64,000 nt of DNA from Talaromyces rugulosus (taxonomy: Eukaryota; Ascomycota; Eurotiomycetes; Eurotiales; Trichocomaceae), in contig NC_049564.1 of the NCBI RefSeq assembly GCF_013368755.1, forward strand, positions 1,682,001 through 1,746,000. The letters run 5' to 3'. The position numbers and the translations under genes were made by a program. Under the pieces are notes generated by a model, which was not told the DNA's origin, made no database searches, and was given only the letters and a program-made list of their open reading frames with translations. How positions within the stretch are numbered: the stretch's first letter is position 1; each line of letters opens with the position of its first letter. Positions 1 to 9,842 of this stretch are shown here, in pieces.

Positions 1-418
1 GGCCTGTATTCATGGCTGGATTTTGTACAGGTGAGGAGAATCGAGTCCGAATTCTGAATATTTTAGACAAGTTTCAGGGTCAACGACTTTTTGGAGTGAG
101 TTTTCCGTTACCTCTTTTTACCCCCGATATAGTTATTGCATACTAATTTAATTACTATTGAAGAGCATTCCACCTGCTTGCGCAGCTATTGAACATCTTT
201 GGAAGCAGCGAGATTTGAGTGCCGATGAGAACCCACGAAATCATCTTCCCACATTATCTTCGCTTGCTCTTTCGCAGACAATGGGCCCGAAACGCTCCAG
301 GAACAAACAATTGAAGTATTTGCAGACTCGGGCGAAAAATTCAGGTGTCGTGGAAATGCAATATCCCTGGGAACAAGCAATTTCTATGCTCAAGGGTTCC
401 ATCTTGATTTTGACATGA
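1..418 (+). CDS. 3' end of a probable fungal-specific (Zn2Cys6-type) transcription factor gene, partial
   Basis: Only the last two exons are in the window. Reading frame 3 from the left edge is open to base 95, where a GTGAGT donor starts. A TACTAAT-like branch site and an AG at 162-163 end a 68-base intron (96-163), and the second exon reads on to TGA at 416-418. The joined peptide contains ILDKFQGQRLFG followed by SIPPACAAIEHLWKQRD. This resembles the C-terminal end of the fungal-specific transcription factor domain, where a short helix with a Trp after an acidic stretch is common. The DNA-binding domain would lie left of the window, so the class is an inference from the tail only. Another fungal regulator with the same regulatory domain is equally possible. 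Confidence 0.5.
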
Positions 419-891
419 ACAGTCACCTACATACTCGTTATGAGCTACGTGAACATGAATGATCTCAAGACTGATTTCAATGCTATATATGTATAACCTT
501 TGCTGTAATTATTAATTATGTATCATTTGATTAAAGGTGATTATGAAACAATTTTATTGGGAATCATCGATTGATATGCCACCTTAGCAAATCAAGGGAT
601 GAATACCAGTTGACGTATATAACAAATACATGTATGTGTGACGCTAAGTTTCCCAGCACGTCACCGCTTTATGCTCGGCTGGCTCTGCCCTACGGTTTAT
701 TATTGTGACTAGATTAAATGTAACCCGCTGACACCTCAGGCCACAATATCCTGCTTATGTAGACTACAGATGCCTGTTCGGCTAGTGGCGATTCCACAAA
801 GTTTCATTATCTCCACCACAGCTTCAAAAGAGCACCTAACTTTTCAAAGAGTCCTAGCATTCGAGCTACACTAATTTCAGTTGGTTGAGAG
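419..891. other. spacer with no recognised gene
   Basis: This 473-base AT-rich stretch lies between the stop of the upstream gene and the first start codon of the next locus. I see no conserved reading frame, RNA gene or repeat in it. Confidence 0.5.
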
Positions 892-1676
892 ATGGAACCA
901 CAACCCCAGAAAGAGACATCGTCGCTACAATCTCACGCGCCCATCGTGAGGGTAGCTGCGAAAGCTCTAGTTGACAAGAATATCCCTGTGGTAGAATACG
1001 GGTAGCAGGTGTAGTGGCGCTATGGAGACCCTGTGGCCCTTCTAGTAAGCGACAAGAATTCTTTGGTATCCGGCACTCTACTCGTTGGGCACTACCGACT
1101 TCTGAGTAACAGCTTGTCGAGTGGGCAGTCCCTGATGCAATGCTCTCACTTTCATCGCAGATTCTATTGGACCATGGATTCCCCTGTGTTCCTCCATCCA
1201 CACAGGTCACTGACAGATACGGACAATGGGAGCGAGCTTGCATCATCCACAAGCTACATGAGAGTAGCCCAGTATATCTCTACCCACTGTCGTTTGTCGG
1301 TCTTGCGCTCCAGGACACTATCGAAGTCACGTCTACCTTTGATCACATGCTAAGAATCTTGACGCCCAAGCCCTGCATGTATATGGTGTCGTTGATTCGT
1401 CATCTCCTCAATCACCCGGTTGGCGATAGCTTTAGACTTCGAGTAAAGGATGATCTACTATCGTTTATATCCTTTTATATTTTGCACGACAAGCCGCTGA
1501 ATACAAAGGAGGGCCACTGCGACGACGATGAGAGCGAAGAAGATTTTCAGAAAAGAATTGGAGATGCAGTAAGGGAGATGAAAACTTGGGATTGGGGCGG
1601 TGGTGAAAACTATCTGTGCATTGCTGAATCTGTCGTGCGCGACTGTCGGTCTATCGAGCAGCTATCTAATTGTTGA
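892..1676 (+). pseudogene. probably decayed gene of an uncharacterised fungal protein family
   Basis: The 3' part (1113-1676) is a clean open frame with family-like features: a segment ILLDHGFPCVPPS, a YLYPLSFVGL segment, and an acidic DDDESEEDFQKR stretch before a WDWGGGE motif. The 5' part starts at ATG 892 and reads a plausible N-terminus (APIVRVAAKALVDKNIPVV). It then hits two in-frame TAG codons at 1003-1005 and 1012-1014. After them WRYGDPVALL leads to a GTAAGC donor at 1045 and an acceptor at 1112 (68-base intron, phase 0). An alternative model stays open if 946-1014 (GTGAGG to TAG, 69 bases) is spliced out, but that removes the segment that looks conserved. I know no function for the family. 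Nonsense decay is the preferred reading, and a divergent live gene is possible. Confidence 0.55.
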
Positions 1677-1975
1677 TGAACGCAGAGTGGTCTCAAGTAA
1701 AGGGAGAATTGTAGCACGCAGTTAGTGCGTTCATGGTAGTAATACCAATCACGATGGGTTGAAATTCCTAGGTAGCAGATGCTATATAGAAATATTGCCA
1801 ATTAACTAAATGATTCATACATAAATAGCTTACGTAATATACCGACCGCCTTCCCATTTTGGTTTAGAGTGAGATAGACAACATTCAAAGCATCCATCAG
1901 GTTGCTCCTTCAACCATTCTCGACACACCTACGATTCAGCTTCGTAACATTTTCGTAAAATTCGAAGAGAAGACC

Positions 1976-2542
1976 ATGGCCCCTCAAACACCTTCATCCG
2001 ATGAGCACCAGCAGCTCCTTGACACTCTCGACATAGCTGCTATTCCGCGGCCATTTCGCAGCTCCCGATGGAAGCCCTCCATACGACGCAACAAAAACGT
2101 GAAGCAACTTCTATCAGAATCATCGCGCAAAGAAGCCTCATCCATGGCAACGCAAAGCAACTCGGGTGCAACAACTCCGCAGCTTGGCACGACGACTACC
2201 GATGGATCACAAACCCCTGCGGCTGGAGCAGCTTCTCGTGCTCCCAACCTGGCGCAGGCGTCTCAAAACCTGTCGACTCTTGTTTTAGAGAAGAACTTGC
2301 GCGCGTCCATGTACACTGGTGGGCCGACAGTTACGTACACGAATATTGAATCGGCGCCATCTCTGAGTCCTGCACACCAGCATCGTTATTGCGACATTAC
2401 TGGTCTTCCCGCGCCATACACGGATCCGAAGACAAGACTACGCTACCATAACAGGGAGATATTTGGCGTTGTTCGAACGCTCGGTCAGGGTGTTGCTGAG
2501 AATTATCTCCAAGCAAGAGGGGCCCACGTGGTCCTGAAGTGA
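1976..2542 (+). CDS. ies6: INO80 chromatin remodelling complex subunit Ies6 (YL1 C-terminal domain)
   Basis: This is a single-exon 188-residue protein. The N-terminal 130 residues are basic, then Ser/Thr/Ala-rich and probably disordered. Residues about 137-169 form a YL1 C-terminal (YL1-C) domain, with RYCDITGLPAPYTDPKT followed by LRYHNREIF. This short domain is shared by Ies6/INO80C and the Swr1 subunit YL1/Vps72. The small size and the position of the domain near the C-terminus fit Ies6 and not the much larger Vps72. Ies6 works with Arp5 in the INO80 complex, which slides nucleosomes and removes H2A.Z in the nucleus. The start at 1976 is the first ATG of the frame. Confidence 0.9.
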   Translation: MAPQTPSSDEHQQLLDTLDIAAIPRPFRSSRWKPSIRRNKNVKQLLSESSRKEASSMATQSNSGATTPQLGTTTTDGSQTPAAGAASRAPNLAQASQNLSTLVLEKNLRASMYTGGPTVTYTNIESAPSLSPAHQHRYCDITGLPAPYTDPKTRLRYHNREIFGVVRTLGQGVAENYLQARGAHVVLK

Positions 2543-3502
2543 TCTATCTTTGTGGATTCAGAATACTTGTACATACATTCCTTTTCTGAAGCTATGATGA
2601 AAGACGCATATCCTCTAGTCCCTTATTCCAGGCTACGCCATCCAGGTCGCCCATCAACCAGTTCCCTCACATTACGATATGTCCGGCCAGCCAAGTCAAG
2701 CCCTTTCCACCCGCCTGCCCCTCTCGAGACAGGTTCAAGAAAACGCTCCGGCTTAATTGTGACCATGGGTCGATCTTCGCCAGATTCAAAAGAGAACCTT
2801 TGCAACCGCTACCGAAACTCCACGGAAAGGATAATCAGTTACAGTATCAATTGATACTATGGTTGTGGCGGGGGTTTGTTGCAAGGTCGTGTGTTGTCGT
2901 CCATGACATTAATGACAACACTGCACGACCAGGTTTGTAGCATAGACTTTTGATCATTTCCACAATAAACAATGCTATCACCATGAATTTCGAGACCAAT
3001 GGATGTTGTAATCCATTTTTGCGTAAAATCTACCTTGTTAGTAGTCAACAGTAGAGGAGAGAAGAAGAATAAAAACCGAGCGGCTATGTAAGACGGACGC
3101 GAGCTATCCTGACCGCCAACCGCAAACGGTAAAGCGCGCCGCAATCGCGCCCGTTTCCGCTTTTGATAAAACGTGGCAGAAAAGGGGAAGGTTTGACAAG
3201 GCTGCTGCGAAACATTTCATTTTCCTTCTCGCTGTCTGTTATCTTCGCCTGAGTTGGAGTTCGTTCTTTGGTGTTGTCTCTACGAACTTTTTAATACGAG
3301 CAACGAATTTCTTTACCTCAGTTCTCTTCGTGTCACAGACCGGAATCTCCGAGCCGCAAACAAATTTCCAAAACCGTGTCTCAAAACAGAACCAGTCGCC
3401 CTGCGGTATAACAACAAGATTCTCTTCGCATCGCAATTACAGTGCTTTTACGGAACAAGAAATTTTGGAAGAAACATACTACGCGCATAGAAATTAGCCA
3501 AA
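2543..3502. other. spacer between ies6 and got1
   Basis: The short open frames in these 960 bases do not look like protein families I know. The last 300 bases should hold the got1 promoter and leader. I see no clear TATA box or repeat. Confidence 0.5.
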
Positions 3503-4165
3503 ATGCCTACAATGTGGCTTTCAGAGACCCAAAGTATGGCCTCCTTCAATGCGCCGTGTGGCACCTAAAATAGACCAAAACTAACGATTGTTTTTGTGAA
3601 TAGAGATCGGCGCTATCTTCTGCACCGGTGGTACGCATTAAGCACTTTAATATCGCGCAAGCCGAATGCGAAACTAATATATGACCTTTGGCTAGGGGGT
3701 TTGTTTTTGTTTGGTGGAGTTGTGATGTTTTTTGATCGCTCGATGTATGTGGAAACCACCCAACTTCTATGGGAAATAATTTATTAACCGAGTGTTTAGG
3801 CTTGCCATGGGAAACGTACGTCGTTAATTAGCGCTTGGTTTCTTTCAGTTGACATTAACATACTACAGATCCTCTTCCTTATCGGCCTCACCCTCATCAT
3901 CGGCTTCCAAAAGACACTCGCCTTCTTCTCGCGCCCTCAGAAGATCAAGGGTACCGCTGCCTTCGCCGCCGGAATCCTACTCATCCTGTTTAAATGGGCC
4001 TTTATCGGTTTCTTTGTCGAACTCTACGGTATCCTCATTCTGTTCGGTGATTTCCTGGTTACGATCGGTCAGTTTGCGGCCAATATACCTATCATCGGAC
4101 CATATATTCAACAGGCTTTGGTTATATTGGCGGGACAGAGAAGGAATGCCGAGTTGCCTGTTTGA
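3503..4165 (+). CDS. got1: Golgi transport protein Got1
   Basis: Five exons (3503-3533, 3604-3630, 3696-3744, 3800-3815, 3869-4165) join without frame conflict into 139 residues, the usual Got1 length. Introns are 70, 65, 55 and 53 bases, with CTAAC-like branch sites in the first two. The protein begins MPTMWLSETQKIGA and continues with the hallmark GGLFLFGGVVMFFDRSM. It then has a long hydrophobic run with LAFFSRPQKIKGTAAF, and ends RRNAELPV, a conserved tail. Four membrane segments are expected. Got1 is a tetraspan protein of COPII vesicles and early Golgi that helps vesicle fusion at the cis-Golgi. Exon 4 is only 16 bases (LAMGN), so automatic prediction may miss it. Confidence 0.95.
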
Positions 4166-4218
4166 GTTTGTCGTATAAACCCCCGGTTTTCCTTTTCATG
4201 AGGTGTATCACGTGTTTT

Positions 4219-4243
4219 AAGTATGCCGCTTTTAATGATAAAC
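4219..4243 (+). repeat. 25-bp exact direct repeat, copy 1
   Basis: This 25-mer lies about 55 bases past the got1 stop codon and is repeated exactly at 4554-4578. It begins AAGTATGCCGC and ends AATGATAAAC. Confidence 0.8.
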
Positions 4244-4553
4244 TTGTAACCTAATTGGCACTTATATTATAATATATAGAATTCTAAATAAACATGCTAC
4301 GTTCACAAATCATCAATCGGAATATCGTGCCCATCCATGTACCAGGTGACACATTACTAAATCTCAAAATCTATGAAACAAGTGGCAATATCACATCAAT
4401 TGAGGTTCGAAGTATCTCCTTGACCGTGGTAAATTCCTCTGTCATCAAGTACGATTTTCAATGTTATTGATATCCAACCATGAAGCTCCTTTTTAATCTG
4501 AATGCACTTTGTATAAACCACGATTCTCCGCTGTATTGCCTCTTTAAACATTG

Positions 4554-4578
4554 AAGTATGCCGCTTTTAATGATAAAC
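4554..4578 (+). repeat. 25-bp exact direct repeat, copy 2
   Basis: This is identical to 4219-4243, 335 bases downstream in the same orientation, in the spacer between the convergent got1 and NLR genes. The flanks differ, so a small local duplication or copied 3' UTR fragment is likely. The rest of the spacer (4166-4776) holds no recognised gene. Confidence 0.8.
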
Positions 4579-4776
4579 ATGTGGATCTATGTATGATCTA
4601 ATATAATTGATAGTTTTGCACACCCAAAATTCGTATATACTTCCCAATCCAGATGTTTGTCATATATCTCATGTCTCATAGAATCACCAGTTCATATTAA
4701 TTATGTTGGTGCCCATATACCATACATTGATCGCCCAAGGGACCTTCGATCTTTTAGTTCAGCCGTCAACAGTATA

Positions 4777-7700
4777 TCATCCAGCGGGAGTCTTGACCGC
4801 AAGAGGTAAGATGCAAGCCCATTTAGAGTCATCTATATGTACTCCGTTCGCGCTCCTGTCGTCAAGCTCAATATTTTCAAAATCTTGCCATGTGTTTCCC
4901 TTCTTCGTCATGGTGACCAATTGTAGCAAATCATCTTTTGCAAAAGTTCGGAACCACAACTCTGTCTCATCAGCCGGTGCAGTAGCTAAAGTTTTCTGTA
5001 GCGTTTCTCCGTAACGTCCTCCATCTGTATCCATATCGGCGCCCAATTTTAGAAGGAAAGAGAGTATACTCCCATGCCCGTTTTGCATCGCACATCGGAC
5101 TACCGAAGTATACATGCACCCTTTGGCATGGATGTCTGCTCCCTGGGAAACAAGATATTCAACCATTTCAAGATCGCCGTAGAAGGCTGCTGCATGCAAA
5201 GCAGTACCGAATGCACCGCAAAATTGATTCACGTCCGCACCGTACGAGACCAGTAACTTGAGGGTTTCTACAGATCCATAGGCTGCACAAGTGCATTGAA
5301 GGGGGGATCCAAAACGACCACCACCTTCATCAGGGTTCACACCATGCTGTAGGAGGAGCTTCACTATTTCGGGCTGATAGAGACTGCAGGCATGCTGCAG
5401 CAAGGTTTCGTCTCTAAGACGATCTGCAGTGTTTGGATTGGCCCCTTTCTCCAGGAGGAAGCGCACCATATCAATACGCCCCCTAGAGGCTGCAGCGTTC
5501 AATGCCATCGAGCAATCTACACGACCTCCATTGTCACAAATCAACTGTACCATTTGGATATTGCCACTAGCCGCTGCTGCCGAGAGACAACTTATATGCG
5601 GCTTTTTGTCGTCCTTTTGCACGAAATTTGGATCAGCGCCGTAATTGAGAAGAAGTCTCACGCCTAGCAAGTCGCCATTCGAACATGATTCGGACAAGGC
5701 GGATCCATTTCGTTCTCCATGAATATTTGGATCAGCACCTCGTTCAAGCAAGACTTGAACAGCTTTGAGACTGATCCCATCAAAACTAGCCACTCTGTCT
5801 GGACTAGAACTCATGGTGCTCATGACTTTGTGAAAGTTGCATCCGTACCTCCCAGCAATTGCAGCTCTTAATGCAGTCCCGAATTCTCCACCTTGACGAT
5901 TCACATCAATCCCATCATCCAGTTCTTTGCTAACAATTTCATCAAAGCCGTAATAACTTGCCGCATGCAATGTGGATGCAAATTTTCCGTCCCCGGTGAA
6001 GTTGGCACCATATTGTAATAGTTGCCTGACTGTTCTCGTCCTCACATCCTCCCTTGGAGGCGTTGTTCCTCTGTAGGCAGCACGCAGTGCACCCTGGAGC
6101 GCTAATGTACTCTTCGTGTCAATCTTTTCGCTGTCAAACATCAATTTAAGTGTTTCTGGGAAGCCATATGCGCTCGCCACCTCCAGAGGTGAAAGTCCAG
6201 CGGAGGTTACCAAGTTGGGGTTGAGCCGTGGTGGGTTTAGCGATGAGATATATGTAATCCATTTGGAGTAAATTTCTTTCCTATCCTGGAAAAAGTCCAA
6301 GACTAAGTGATGAGTTTTGATGGCTGTTTCCGGGACCATTTCGTAATGGTAAGTCCAATTTTGTCCAGCATATAGAGCCAAGGGAAGGTCATCAACGGCA
6401 TCTGGGAAATCGCTCTTGGTTAAGCGCATATACATGAGACAGCATTCTGTTATCGAGGTGTGCGCAGCGGGCTCATCAACATGGAATCGAGCAACTTCAC
6501 CTTTTAAGATGCTGTCTGATAAAAGGTATTCGCGAATTGATATGTGAGCAAGCCTCACAAGTGTTTTGGGTTCTTTTCCGCTTCCATCGCTGCCCTCTTC
6601 GACTGTCGTTAGAAGCCCAGGGCAAATAGCAAGAACTTCTTCCGGCTCCCAAAAGCGCTCGAGCTCATCAAAAGGTTCTGCATTCAGATCCATGACGGCT
6701 AGCTCAGCTAGCTCTTCAATGTGCAAGGGGCGGACACTGAAGAGTAGCCAATACAGCATTCGCATAGCAACTTCATGATTGTCATCTGATATTCGACTTA
6801 TAATATGAGCATAAGTGTCGTTAAGCCCCTTGGGCATTCTCGCAAGTGCTTGTCGTAAATCAGCAGGTCCGCGGCAATTTGTCAATTCCTCTAGCTGACA
6901 CATTACCCATTGGAACCTATATATAAAATATCAATATGTGTGTTTAGAAAATTGGAGATTTAGACATGGTAAGGCTCAGGATTGGATCAAAAATTTCTTA
7001 CATTCCGTCAGACTTCTCAATCAAAGAGTCTTCAATCTGCCCTTGAACTTTCGGGTGGCTGCGCCACCGCTTAAGGGCCCTGTCTGTGCGCAATCTGTCG
7101 CGAATATAGGTCCGGATATCTTGTTTAACAACCGAGGCTGACAGTTTAATTGAACTGGTCTTGGATTCCATACCGTCGGCGAATTCTTTGATATCTTTGG
7201 TGTCACGACTTGTGAAGAGAATATGAACATTGGTTCCGGCCCGCTCGTTGATTTCCTCAATCATGTCGAATAAATCACCAAGATCCTGACATTCATCCAG
7301 TGCATCCAAGACAATAAAAACATTTTTGAATTCAAAAGTAATGTCGACAAATGTAGATAAGAGCTGACTGACTGGCGTTTGTTGATTCTTTTCTTCAAAC
7401 AATCTCATCACAGCTTCGGAACTTCGGTTTCCGCGGTCAAACAGTTGTTTTAGCAAAGAACGCAACATGCCTTCAGATGTTCTCTTCGCAATATCATCTG
7501 CCTTGAAATAGAAATAAGCTGCGGCGAGATTCATATTCGAGGCACTGTAGCTCAATACATCTTCTACGATTGTTGCTGATAATATCGTTTTTCCACTTCC
7601 TGCGGTCCCGTAAATGCACAATAGCGAGCCCGGATGCAGCTTCCATTCCTTATATTGATGTTCTTCAATCAACCAGGTTCCTGTATTTAGGGTTTTCCTT

Positions 7701-8433
7701 TTCAAGGCATGCGTATAATCAACCGAGGTATCAGGGGCTGATAGCCACTGTACAATTTCGCTTCCGTGTTGTCCTGCATACAAATTTAGTAAAGTATGCC
7801 CAAGGAGTTTATTCTCAAATAATTACTCTTTATCTCATCACCTCGTTGTGCATGAAGACTCTTCACAATCGAGTTGGTCTCGAATGTCTTCTCGCGAATC
7901 TCCAACACATTGGTTCTATTTGGATGTCAGCGGGCTTTTTTGATAAATAGTTATAGAACCTACGTCTCATCCAGTGTCAAAGCCAAACTAAATAAGGAGA
8001 TGTATTCAGAAATATCCCGCATGATATTTTTTGTGTAGGCTTCTTTGATCGGCCAGTTCAATGCCCGGAAGAAAGCTTCTCTTTTGGAGAGGTGTTGCTC
8101 GCTCTTAGGTGCGATCTCTTGCTTCAACCCCTCGAGTTTTTCGAGACATTCTTTGAAAACGTACTCCAGTTCAACCAATTTTCGTAAAGTAGGCAGCAAG
8201 TAGGTCTTGTCGATTGATTCGGCATCAGTATCGCCGGGCTCACAGTAATCACGGTCGGTAAGGTCTCTCAAAGTTGTGAGGACAATTTGAAGTCCTCCTA
8301 GTTCTTGGACAAGGCTGAGAATAAGTGACTTTGTATTTTTTGCTGATCGCACATATTGCATGCAATGGCTGCTCACGACTGTCGTGATTTGGATAACTGC
8401 TATCAGGCTGGCTGTGATACTCAAGGGATCCAT
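4777..8433 (-). CDS. NACHT-ankyrin fungal NLR (STAND NTPase)
   Basis: Four exons (8433-7964, 7915-7842, 7773-7002, 6916-4777) give 1151 residues. Introns are 48, 68 and 85 bases; the second has a TACTAAA branch site. Residues 1-180 are a helical N-terminal domain beginning MDPLSITASLIAVIQ, of the kind that opens many fungal NLRs. A NACHT NTPase follows, with Walker A GTAGSGKT near residue 240 and Walker B VFIVLDALDEC, then the winged-helix-like region typical of fungal NLRs. From about residue 675 to 1110 there are ankyrin repeats (motifs such as GSALSESCSNGDLLGVRLLL and TALHAAAFYGDLEMVEYLV). Such proteins are signal-transducing switches linked to non-self recognition and heterokaryon incompatibility. 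The ligand is unknown here. No frameshift or stop is seen, so the gene looks intact. Confidence 0.88.
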
Positions 8434-9178
8434 TGCCTATGCTCTCATGACCGAGACATTGGACTTTATTTTCACACGAAAAGCCATGATGGACAACGGG
8501 CTCCTTATTTATCTCCATGTTGACGAGCGATTTCACTGCAAGGCTGTAACAGCAGCATGTGTGCTGGACGAATGAATAGGCGCTGAGGCTATGTTGGCGC
8601 CCATCCCTGCAGGTGCCGTGCCGGGCGGCTAGAGACAGGCAAATCAGAGCCAGTGTCTCACAATGCATATGAACCGATAGTTGTGCTATTGGATTCAATT
8701 GGATGCTGTCCTTCTCAATTATTAGTTCTTGAATGGGTTGTTGGTTTTGCTACATAGGATAAATGCCACGTTCCTCCTTACGATGCACTGGAGTATTAAT
8801 AGAATAACATGATCGCCTACATATTCCCAACGGCATTAATGCGCAGTAGATCAAAATGTTTGATCCTATCATTAATTGATGTTCCATCGGGTTCGTGGCG
8901 GCTGGGAAATGCAATTTTGCTGCGATTATGCTTGGTTTAACGAAATACACTAGTGATGTCTATGCGATCGTTACCCCCACAATTTTGCAAATTCAACCGC
9001 ATAAATATAGCGGGTAGTTCACCATGAAAGCGATGGTAAGAAGTGGGTGTAACATGAAGAAAAAATCAGTACTATTCCAGCAAAGCAGACCCCTTTCCAT
9101 CCAATCCCTGTCGTTCGTGGATACAGAAGTCGTAAAGTTTAACTAATGTCGGGCAAAATGGAAGCATATTGACGGTCT
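8434..9178. other. spacer between the NLR and profilin-like genes
   Basis: This lies upstream of the NLR start and downstream of the profilin stop, both on the minus strand. I recognise no gene or strong promoter element in it. Confidence 0.5.
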
Positions 9179-9842
9179 TCACAGCTTGTACCCAATAAGA
9201 TGTTTTGCCTGACCGACAACATGACTGAGGGCACTTTGAGCAGGGGTCGACTCGTTGTAGTGAGTTACAAGAATGGACGTTGTGCACTTCGCAGCAATGA
9301 TACCTTGCTTGCCCTGTAAAAAAATCAGGATCAAGTACGGAATTTCGAAAGCCCAATCTCTATTGCAACTAGATATACATACCTTTGGACAATGCATGAT
9401 CGGAATGTTATCAATATCAAGTATTGTCGTCAAGATGTACTTTTCACCCTCAACCAAAATTCCCTCCTTCTGTGCGGTACTTGCGTCGTTAAAGGCGAAA
9501 GCCAAACTGTTCATTTCTTGGGGGGTCATCTATTTTAGAAGACAAGTCAGTATGCGAATGAGGCTTTCTTATGCGCAGTGTATATACCTCGACTTCCGAG
9601 CCTTTTCCCCATACTGCCTGTCCCGTTTGGTCAATGAGAAGAGCTTTGTCAACATGGCCGCTTCCAACGACACTATCACTCATTAGAAAATATCCCGGTT
9701 GTTACCGATTGAAATCGACATACTGTTCGGTCAAGTAACCTGTGAAGAGACCATATTGTATTAGCTTCAGATGCACCTAATTGAAAAGTATTCGAAACCT
9801 CAAGGGTCATCTCAAAAGGTACATACCGTCCCAAGCAGACAT
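9179..9842 (-). CDS. divergent profilin
   Basis: Five exons (9842-9827, 9739-9724, 9672-9588, 9529-9383, 9313-9179) join to 132 residues, the normal profilin length. Introns are 87, 51, 58 and 69 bases. The first two exons are only 16 bases each and encode MSAWDGYLTE. The spacing from the N-terminal Trp to VVGSGHVDKALL matches ordinary profilins exactly. Further profilin features are AVWGKG, EMNSLAFAF, LVEGEKYIL, GKQGIIAAK and ILVTHY. Profilin binds monomeric actin and poly-proline proteins and feeds formin-driven actin assembly at hyphal tips. The sequence is clearly divergent: it carries about four extra residues before GKQG and ends LIGYKL instead of the common aromatic-final tail. It may be a paralogue of the canonical gene. 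Confidence 0.8.

Noticed and set aside
866..1252. 128-residue minus-strand frame
   Set aside because: It is antisense to the decayed plus-strand gene, whose protein similarity is on the plus strand.
9679..9705. 27-base intron in the profilin gene
   Set aside because: It is too short for a fungal intron. The GTATGT donor at 9723 with the acceptor at 9673 gives a 51-base intron and exact profilin spacing.
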